Assembly (NCBI GenBank): GCA_003241285.1
Contig: QFOT01000002.1
Span: forward strand, 1-47,322
Origin: Micavibrio aeruginosavorus
Lineage (GTDB): Bacteria; Pseudomonadota; Alphaproteobacteria; Micavibrionales; Micavibrionaceae
DNA: 47,322 nucleotides
Direction: 5' to 3'
Below the pieces are notes generated by a model. It saw nothing but the letters and a program-made list of their open reading frames with translations. It made no database searches and was not told the origin of the DNA. The translations under genes and the position numbers were made by a program. Positions 41,852-47,322 of the stretch are shown here, piece after piece; within the stretch, counting starts at the first letter, position 1, and the number at the start of each line of letters is the position of its first letter.

Positions 41852-42949
41852 TCAATTATTCCGGTAGAACGGTTTTGGCTGAATGGATTTAGTTGCGGAC
41901 GCTTCTTTTACCATTGCAGATTTGGCTGCTGCCCTGTTTGCGGGAACTGCAACTTTTTGAGGAGCGATGTCCTTTTGCGTCCGGATATTGTCATCAGGAT
42001 TATTGCTGCGGCCATCCGGCGAAACGGAAGCTGTCTGCGCCCGCTCGGCAATCGAAACAGGATAACCTTTACGCTCTTTTACAACTTTACGGATCGCCGC
42101 CCAGTCAAGTTTTTCAACTCCCGGCCCTGCTTTTTTCATGATGTAGGATAAATCGCGCTCGGAAAGCTCATAGTCAGGCACGGCGCCTTCCTTTTCCATC
42201 ATCGTGGCCTGAGCCTGTGTCGGATGCACTTCGAGATAGAATTTATCAGCGATCCAGGCAGCCTTAATCGGCTGGTCTACAACGGTAATTTTTGTACCCA
42301 CCGGCATGTCATCAAATACTTTGCCGATATCTTCCGGGAACATGCGGATACAGCCGGAAGATACGCGGCGGCCGATACCGTATGGCTTATTAGTACCGTG
42401 AATGGCAATTTGCGGGAAGCCCAGATAAAGAGCATGTGTTCCCATTGGGTTGTCAGGGCCTGGCGGAACCGTTACTGGCAGCGTTGGATCTTCGCTGCGC
42501 ATACGCGCTGTTGGCGTCCATGTCGGGCCAGCCTTTTTACGGACGATCGTTGTCGTGCCCACAGGTGTCAGAAGACCGTCGCGGCCAATCCCGATCGGGT
42601 AAGTCTGCGGCGGCGCGTTTAATACTTTATAATGATACATCCGCATTTCTGCCAGATTGATGACCACGCTTTCACGCGGTGCATCCGGCAAGAGATGCAT
42701 GGTCGGCACCACGACTTTCGCGCCTGCACCTGGAATCCATGGATCGAGATGCGGATTTGCCGCGCGCATTTCGACAAAGCCTACGTCATAGTCGCGGCCT
42801 ATGTGCACCAGTGTATCTTCATAATTGGCGGAAACTGTTTTAATCTCGCCTATATAATTCTGGTTATAAGCGGCGTCGGCTCCGGAAGATAAGCCGGCGG
42901 CTATCGCAGTAGCAAGAAGAAGGGTCAGTTTTGAGTTCATGATTTTCAT
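41852..42949 (-). CDS. L,D-transpeptidase with LysM domain (LdtABC/ErfK-like)
   Basis: A 365-residue periplasmic enzyme. The ATG at 42949 is chosen because a normal signal peptide follows (cleavage near GADA); a frame up to 43054 adds an unrelated stretch. A LysM-like domain (YEDTLVHIGRDYDVGFVEMRAANP) binds peptidoglycan. The YkuD domain has H184 (IAIHGTNK) and the catalytic Cys200 in RRVSSGCIRM, and ends V-V-D-Q-P-I-K ... Y-L-E-V-H-P, a close match to the C-terminal part of E. coli LdtA/B/C, the enzymes that link Braun lipoprotein to peptidoglycan. The C-terminal 60 residues are a low-complexity tail. 3-3 cross-linking is the alternative role. Confidence 0.9.
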   Translation of the reverse strand: MKIMNSKLTLLLATAIAAGLSSGADAAYNQNYIGEIKTVSANYEDTLVHIGRDYDVGFVEMRAANPHLDPWIPGAGAKVVVPTMHLLPDAPRESVVINLAEMRMYHYKVLNAPPQTYPIGIGRDGLLTPVGTTTIVRKKAGPTWTPTARMRSEDPTLPVTVPPGPDNPMGTHALYLGFPQIAIHGTNKPYGIGRRVSSGCIRMFPEDIGKVFDDMPVGTKITVVDQPIKAAWIADKFYLEVHPTQAQATMMEKEGAVPDYELSERDLSYIMKKAGPGVEKLDWAAIRKVVKERKGYPVSIAERAQTASVSPDGRSNNPDDNIRTQKDIAPQKVAVPANRAAAKSAMVKEASATKSIQPKPFYRNN

Positions 42950-43069
42950 TCGTGACAATGTCAGTAAGGTTACATTCAGAAACGGACCGAAACGGGGCCT
43001 GTTCCGGAGTTTAAAGTCACCTGACTTTTCTCCCATAATGCCCCGCATTGTCAATGGTTTTCCTAATAA

Positions 43070-44275
43070 TTATAGGCTTTTCTGAAGCGTTTCCGCAACT
43101 TTCCTCATGAACTCCTTTGTATTGAGATAAGCTTGTTCCTTACCGATCAGAGCGGCAAGATCCTTGGTCATATGCCCGGCCTCAACTGTTGCCACGCAGG
43201 CCTTTTCCAGTTTATCAGCAAATTCAACCACTTCCGGCGTATTATCGAACTGTCCGCGGTATTTAAGACCTTGCGTCCAGGCGAAGATCGAAGCGATTGG
43301 GTTGGTCGAAGTATCCTTGCCTTTTTGATATTCCCGGTAATGGCGAGTTACGGTTCCATGCGCCGCCTCCGCCTCAACCGTCTGGCCGTCAGGGGTCAAA
43401 AGAACCGATGTCATCAGGCCCAAGGAACCGAAACCTTGCGCGACGATATCGGACTGTACATCGCCGTCATAGTTTTTGCAGGCCCAGACCATGCCGCCAT
43501 TCGACTTGATGGCAAACGCCACCATATCGTCGATCAGACGGTGTTCATACCAGAGCTTGTTCTTTTCGAATTCAGCTTTGAATTCCTCATATACTCTTGC
43601 AAATATCTCTATGAACTTGCCGTCATAGGCTTTTAAAATCGTATTCTTGGTCGACATGTAAAGCGGGCAGTTGCGGGCCAGCGCATAATTAAAACAGGAC
43701 CGCGCAAAGCCTTCGATCGATTCATCGACATTGTACATGCCGAGCGCCACGCCGGGGCCTTTAAAGTCATATACGTCATGCACTTCCGGCTCGCCGCCCT
43801 CCGGCGTATAGGTCAAGGTCAGTTTGCCCGGTCCCGGAATTTTCAAGTCTGTCGCCTTGTATTGATCGCCAAATGCATGGCGTCCGACGATAATCGGCGA
43901 TGTCCAGCCGGGTACATATTTCGGAATATTCTTGCAAATGATCGGCTCACGAAAAACCGTGCCATCCAGAATATTCCTGATTGTCCCGTTTGGGGACTTC
44001 CACATTTTTTTGAGCGAGAATTCTTTCACCCGCGCCTCGTCCGGGGTGATCGTCGCGCATTTAACGCCCACGCGATATTGCTTGATGGCATTCGCCGCTT
44101 CGACCGTTACCTTGTCTTCCGTTGCATCACGGTTTTGAACCGACAAATCGAAATATTTCAAATCGATATCGAGATAGGGCGTAATAAAATAATCCTTAAT
44201 CCATGCCCAGATAATGCGGGTCATTTCGTCGCCGTCGATTTCTACGATAGGATTCTTGACTTTGATTTTGGACAT
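43070..44275 (-). CDS. icd: NADP-dependent isocitrate dehydrogenase (dimeric, type II)
   Basis: A 401-residue TCA enzyme that makes 2-oxoglutarate and NADPH. The start at 44275 (MSKIKVKNPIVEIDGDEMTRI) has GGAGAA 5 bases upstream; the longer frame to 44323 adds 16 unrelated residues. Substrate-binding SPNGTIRNILDGTVFREPI, the NADP-binding HGTVTRHYREYQKG and the metal-binding DDMVA region are intact. The sequence is of the eukaryote-like homodimeric type usual in alphaproteobacteria, without the E. coli AceK-type phospho-Ser loop. Confidence 0.98.
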   Translation of the reverse strand: MSKIKVKNPIVEIDGDEMTRIIWAWIKDYFITPYLDIDLKYFDLSVQNRDATEDKVTVEAANAIKQYRVGVKCATITPDEARVKEFSLKKMWKSPNGTIRNILDGTVFREPIICKNIPKYVPGWTSPIIVGRHAFGDQYKATDLKIPGPGKLTLTYTPEGGEPEVHDVYDFKGPGVALGMYNVDESIEGFARSCFNYALARNCPLYMSTKNTILKAYDGKFIEIFARVYEEFKAEFEKNKLWYEHRLIDDMVAFAIKSNGGMVWACKNYDGDVQSDIVAQGFGSLGLMTSVLLTPDGQTVEAEAAHGTVTRHYREYQKGKDTSTNPIASIFAWTQGLKYRGQFDNTPEVVEFADKLEKACVATVEAGHMTKDLAALIGKEQAYLNTKEFMRKVAETLQKSL

Positions 44276-44350
44276 TTTATTTCTCCGGATTTTTGAATTC
44301 GAACTAACAGTAGCGCGAACCAAGGGCCACGAAAAGGCTAAGCTGGCAGT

Positions 44351-44716
44351 TTAGCCTAATTTTCTGGATGGCATGTCAGGTTGCGTCGCTCTATCGAGAA
44401 TATGTTCGCGGCACAGCGAGACAACTTCAGGGAAATTGAGAATTGTTTTGTAGCGCGTTCCAATTGGGGTGACGCCATATTCAAAATAGCCCCTTTCTGT
44501 CCGATGCTTGGTGATTAGCATATATTCTTTCTGGCTGACTATATCGACGAATCGTGCAACCGGATATCTGGGACATCCAGTAAGAAATAATCTTACCTTT
44601 AGGCCTTGGTCGCGATATTCGACAGCGATATCGCCAAGAATTGTTTTTTCATGAGCAGTGAAGTCATTTTTTTCAAAAAAAGCATTTCGATTGAACAACT
44701 CAATAACAACACCCAT
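44351..44716 (-). CDS. Unknown 121-aa protein
   Basis: A small soluble protein with no recognised family. Features: two cysteines (G-C-P and L-C-R), a pattern K-H-R-T-E-R-G-Y-F-E-Y-G-V-T-P-I-G-T-R-Y, and a hydrophobic-strand/helix alternation. The ribosome-binding site before the ATG is not clear. It stands alone between icd and the next unknown gene, in the same orientation. Confidence 0.5.
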   Translation of the reverse strand: MGVVIELFNRNAFFEKNDFTAHEKTILGDIAVEYRDQGLKVRLFLTGCPRYPVARFVDIVSQKEYMLITKHRTERGYFEYGVTPIGTRYKTILNFPEVVSLCREHILDRATQPDMPSRKLG

Positions 44717-44755
44717 TGTTAAAAGTTATGGAATAACTGACCCTTTGGTCAAGAT

Positions 44756-45115
44756 TTATTTCATATAAGCAACAATTTTGTCTGCATTTCCTTCCCGTTC
44801 CATTTTAACTTTTTCAATAAAAAGCCCGAGCTGGCGGGTAAAAGAATCTAGCTTTTCGGATCGGGCTACTTCGCGGCCTTCCGGGTCGCGTCCGCTAAAC
44901 AAGACCCGATCCGGCCCCAGGACTTTCTTTTCAATCGTTAACAGCGGCGTTTTTCCGGCCTGCTCCCGAAACGCCATTAAATAACGCCCGTTTACCTCGC
45001 CAAAAGAGAAATCACGGAAAAACCCATCATAGACATTTCGGCTGTAGACCTGAAAAATGGCATTAAACTCGTTCCGCGTGTAACCATTGCCGTGAATAGC
45101 CTGTTTTTGCTGCAT
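44756..45115 (-). CDS. Unknown 119-aa protein
   Basis: A small charged soluble protein. It starts M-Q-Q-K-Q-A and carries a repeated Y-S-R-N-V-Y-D-G-F-F-R-D-F-S-F-G-E-V-N-G-R-Y-L-like aromatic block, then a Lys/Arg/Glu-rich helix ending V-A-Y-M-K. No family recognised; no clear ribosome-binding site. Read in the same direction as the 121-aa gene 39 bases further on. Confidence 0.5.
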   Translation of the reverse strand: MQQKQAIHGNGYTRNEFNAIFQVYSRNVYDGFFRDFSFGEVNGRYLMAFREQAGKTPLLTIEKKVLGPDRVLFSGRDPEGREVARSEKLDSFTRQLGLFIEKVKMEREGNADKIVAYMK

Positions 45116-45221
45116 AGGCTTATTTTACCATTATAATTCGCAGCCGCCAAAAACCTTTCTCTTGTTCCTGTGCCTTCCCTCCATTAAAACCTTATTGGTT
45201 CAATAATTTAAGGAAAATTCC

Positions 45222-45881
45222 ATGGCTGATTTGTTACGCGAAGTCGATGAAGCGATCCGCGCCGATAATATGAAACGTCTTTGGGACGAACATAAGACTG
45301 CCATCGTTACGGGCATAACCGCGCTTATTCTCGGCACGGCGGCTTTCGCCTCCTGGAATAGCTGGCAGCACAGCCAGAACCAGAAAAATACCGATGCCGT
45401 CATCACAGCCATGCAAACCGACAAACCCGCCGAAACGCTTGTTGCCGCCGCCGAACAGCAATCCGGAACATCGCGCGTTGTCGCTTATCTCAATGCCGCC
45501 GCGCTTGAGCTGAAATCGGGGAATAAGGATAAAGCTCTTGCCGCTTACACGGCGGCACAAGAAACCAAATCCGCGAACAAAGACCTAAAAGATCTGGCGA
45601 CGCTGCAGAAAACAAATCTCACACTGGATCTACAGCCGGATGTGAAAGCCGATGATCTTTTAAAAGATCTCAAAACAATTTCGGATAACAAAAAATCTCC
45701 ATGGGCCGGGGAAGCTTTGTTTATGAGCGCTTTTTTGAAGGGGGAAAAGAAAAACGACTTTTCCGCCGCTATCGCCGATCTGAAAACAATATCTGGCCGC
45801 GACGATGTCACGGAATCCATCAAACAGCGTTCCGCCGCCTTGCTATCGGTTTATGAATTGAAATTGCAGGAGCAAAAATAA
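45222..45881 (+). CDS. YfgM-like membrane-anchored TPR protein
   Basis: A 219-residue protein: cytoplasmic N-terminus with the DEAIRADNMKRLWDEHK block, one membrane helix about 26-46, and a periplasmic domain of TPR-like helices (YLNAAALELKSGNKDKALAAY). YfgM in E. coli partners PpiD and SecYEG in periplasmic protein handling. The gene overlaps the bamB start by one base (TAATG) and the pair yfgM-bamB is a conserved order in proteobacteria, usually followed by der. AAGGAAAA precedes the ATG. Confidence 0.85.
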   Translation: MADLLREVDEAIRADNMKRLWDEHKTAIVTGITALILGTAAFASWNSWQHSQNQKNTDAVITAMQTDKPAETLVAAAEQQSGTSRVVAYLNAAALELKSGNKDKALAAYTAAQETKSANKDLKDLATLQKTNLTLDLQPDVKADDLLKDLKTISDNKKSPWAGEALFMSAFLKGEKKNDFSAAIADLKTISGRDDVTESIKQRSAALLSVYELKLQEQK

Positions 45882-47212
45882 TGAGATCGATCCCGCGTAT
45901 TATTTTACTGACGAGCTGCGCTACTTTATCCCTTTCGGCCTGTAGCTGGTTTGAATCTAAAAATGACGAAGTACCATTGCCGGGCGCAAGAATTTCTGTA
46001 CTTGAATTGCAGAAAAATCTGGAACCAAAAGACAATGAAATGAAGTCATCCGGTTTTGTATCGCCTGAACCGTGGAAAAATGAATTCTGGCCTCAAGCCG
46101 GGGGTTATCCGAACCACGCCATGCAAAATCTGGCGCTTAATAATGCTCCGCTTAAAAAACTATGGGATGCCGATATAGGCGAGGGTTCTCAAGCAAAACT
46201 GCCTCTGGTCGCCCAGCCAGTCGTTTTTGATAAACAGGTTTTCACTCTAGATACGGAAGGCGAAGTCAGGTCCTTTGATCTCGCGACTGGGAAGAAACTA
46301 TGGGAAAAATCCGTCCGTCCGGAAACGGAAGATGAAGATGTGATTTCCGGAGGGCTCGCTTTCTCCGCCGGAAAATTATTCGTCACTAGCGGCTATAATG
46401 AACTTCTTGCTCTAAATCCTGCTGACGGCAAAACTATCTGGAAACAGAAAATGTCATCCCCGTCACGCGCTGCGCCATCTATTTTGAATGACCGTGTTTT
46501 TGTCGTTACGCTGGAGAATAAAATCGTCGCTTTCGATGCCAATGACGGCAAACAGCTCTGGGATTATCAGGCGCTCAGTGAAGTCGCCGGTATCGTCGGC
46601 GCTGCAAGCCCTGCCGTGAATAACGATCTCGTCATCCCGGCTTTTTCTTCCGGCGAAATTATAGCTTTGCGTGTCGGCAACGGCTCTGTTGCCTGGATGG
46701 ATGATCTCTCGCCAACCACGCGTGTCGGCGGCCTTTCCGCTTTGCCGGATATTCAAGGATTACCCGTTATCGATAAGGACCTTGCTTTCGCGATCAGCTT
46801 CGGTGGCAAGATGGTGGCGATTGACATCAACTCCGGCCAGCGAACCTGGGAAAAAGAAATGTCCGGCACAGAAACTCCATGGGTTGTCGGCAACATGATT
46901 TTCGTACTTAGCGCCAATAGCGAGCTTGTCGCCATGAACCGTGCTTCAGGTGCAATCGCCTGGGTCTTGCCACTTGCCAGCTATATCGAGGAAGATGGAA
47001 ATCGCCTTGGACTGCTTTGGAACGGCCCGGTTCTCGCAGGTAGCCGCCTGATCGTGACCGGACCGGAAGGCAATCTACTGGAAGTCGATCCGAATACGGG
47101 AAAAGTCATCCGCCGCATGAAGCTTGATGACACAGTCGCTGTTTCACCAGTTATTGCCAGCGGAACGCTGCTATTATTGACACAAGACGGTAATTTGACA
47201 GCTTATCACTAA
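45881..47212 (+). CDS. bamB: BamB, outer-membrane assembly lipoprotein
   Basis: A 443-residue lipoprotein with LSAC lipobox (Cys21) followed by an eight-bladed PQQ-like beta-propeller: recurring A-x-D-x-x-x-G-x-x-x-W blade endings are visible (DLATGKKLWEK, NPADGKTIWKQ, DANDGKQLWDY, DINSGQRTWEK, NRASGAIAWVL, DPNTGKVIRRM). It supports BamA in folding outer-membrane proteins. Cotranslated with the YfgM-like gene. Length is longer than in E. coli (392) owing to an N-terminal linker. Confidence 0.93.
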   Translation: MRSIPRIILLTSCATLSLSACSWFESKNDEVPLPGARISVLELQKNLEPKDNEMKSSGFVSPEPWKNEFWPQAGGYPNHAMQNLALNNAPLKKLWDADIGEGSQAKLPLVAQPVVFDKQVFTLDTEGEVRSFDLATGKKLWEKSVRPETEDEDVISGGLAFSAGKLFVTSGYNELLALNPADGKTIWKQKMSSPSRAAPSILNDRVFVVTLENKIVAFDANDGKQLWDYQALSEVAGIVGAASPAVNNDLVIPAFSSGEIIALRVGNGSVAWMDDLSPTTRVGGLSALPDIQGLPVIDKDLAFAISFGGKMVAIDINSGQRTWEKEMSGTETPWVVGNMIFVLSANSELVAMNRASGAIAWVLPLASYIEEDGNRLGLLWNGPVLAGSRLIVTGPEGNLLEVDPNTGKVIRRMKLDDTVAVSPVIASGTLLLLTQDGNLTAYH

Positions 47213-47213
47213 T

Positions 47214-47309
47214 TTTACCGCGGTGGCGCAGAGTTAGAAGGAGTTCGCGGAGTTTTTAAACAATTCTTCTCCCCTAAAACTCATCTTGTCTCCGCCTCTC
47301 CGCGGTAAA
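47214..47309. repeat. 96-base inverted-repeat element at the right end
   Basis: TTTACCGCGG (47214-47223) and CCGCGGTAAA (47300-47309) are perfect 10-base inverted ends; the inside also pairs imperfectly (GGCGCAGAG with CGCCTCTC). It resembles the common CTCTGCG/CGCGGA-type miniature intergenic repeats found in many bacteria. It lies directly after the bamB stop and could fold into a long hairpin in its 3' end. Confidence 0.7.
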
Positions 47310-47322
47310 TACTTGTAATTTA

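Noticed and set aside
42950..43054. N-terminal extension of the L,D-transpeptidase
   Set aside because: It would bury the signal peptide behind 35 polar residues.
1..47322. CRISPR arrays, prophage or insertion-sequence genes
   Set aside because: No regularly spaced repeats, transposases, integrases or phage structural genes are seen in this window.

Overview
The window reads as a chromosomal segment of a free-living or loosely host-associated alphaproteobacterium of moderate GC. The evidence is an usg gene, an RNase E with a long acidic/Arg-rich insertion in its S1 region, the block mutM / rpsT / dnaA / dnaN / recF / gyrB, a COX15-type heme A synthase, a dimeric NADP-isocitrate dehydrogenase and a CIRCE-controlled groESL. 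Genes are densely packed, with several abutting or overlapping 3' ends. The species cannot be named from the sequence.

Layout: 1-3852 (minus) is a stress/envelope group: a partial glyoxalase-like gene, a SLC13 transporter, a TerB-like protein, Dps, a four-helix membrane protein and two microproteins (24 and 28 aa, the latter a zinc ribbon). 3965-6891 holds a ResB/CcsA pair for System II cytochrome c maturation, unusual for this class. 7115-8830 carries an XRE regulator, a DUF2975 membrane protein and a MipA-type porin, flanked by short inverted repeats and followed by tRNA-Thr(UGU). 9483-15606 is the most distinctive part: DotM/IcmP-like, an unrecognised one-helix protein, DotL/IcmO-like coupling ATPase, a pilin-like secreted protein and a secreted beta-helix protein, which looks like a type IVB secretion/conjugation coupling module outside the known Legionella layout.

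15607-26627 (minus) is housekeeping: argS, gyrB, recF, dnaN, dnaA, rpsT, a small secreted protein, mutM and a membrane protein. 26718-28766 is groEL/groES with CIRCE. 28882-35712 mixes usg, a TPR-like protein, a lipoprotein, a 2Fe-2S ferredoxin, membrane and unknown proteins (one with a MazF-like look), a ferredoxin-NADP reductase, heme A synthase and a glycosyltransferase. 35709-39184 is a small secreted protein plus rne. 39645-43054 is an envelope locus: AmiC-type amidase, two tiny lipoproteins ending in Lys, and a LysM-L,D-transpeptidase of the type that anchors Braun-like lipoproteins. 43070-47212 holds icd, two unknown small genes, a YfgM-like protein and BamB.

Interspersed short palindromic repeats (CCCCGCGAAAGCGGGG type) occur at three intergenic sites, and a different inverted repeat lies at the right end.
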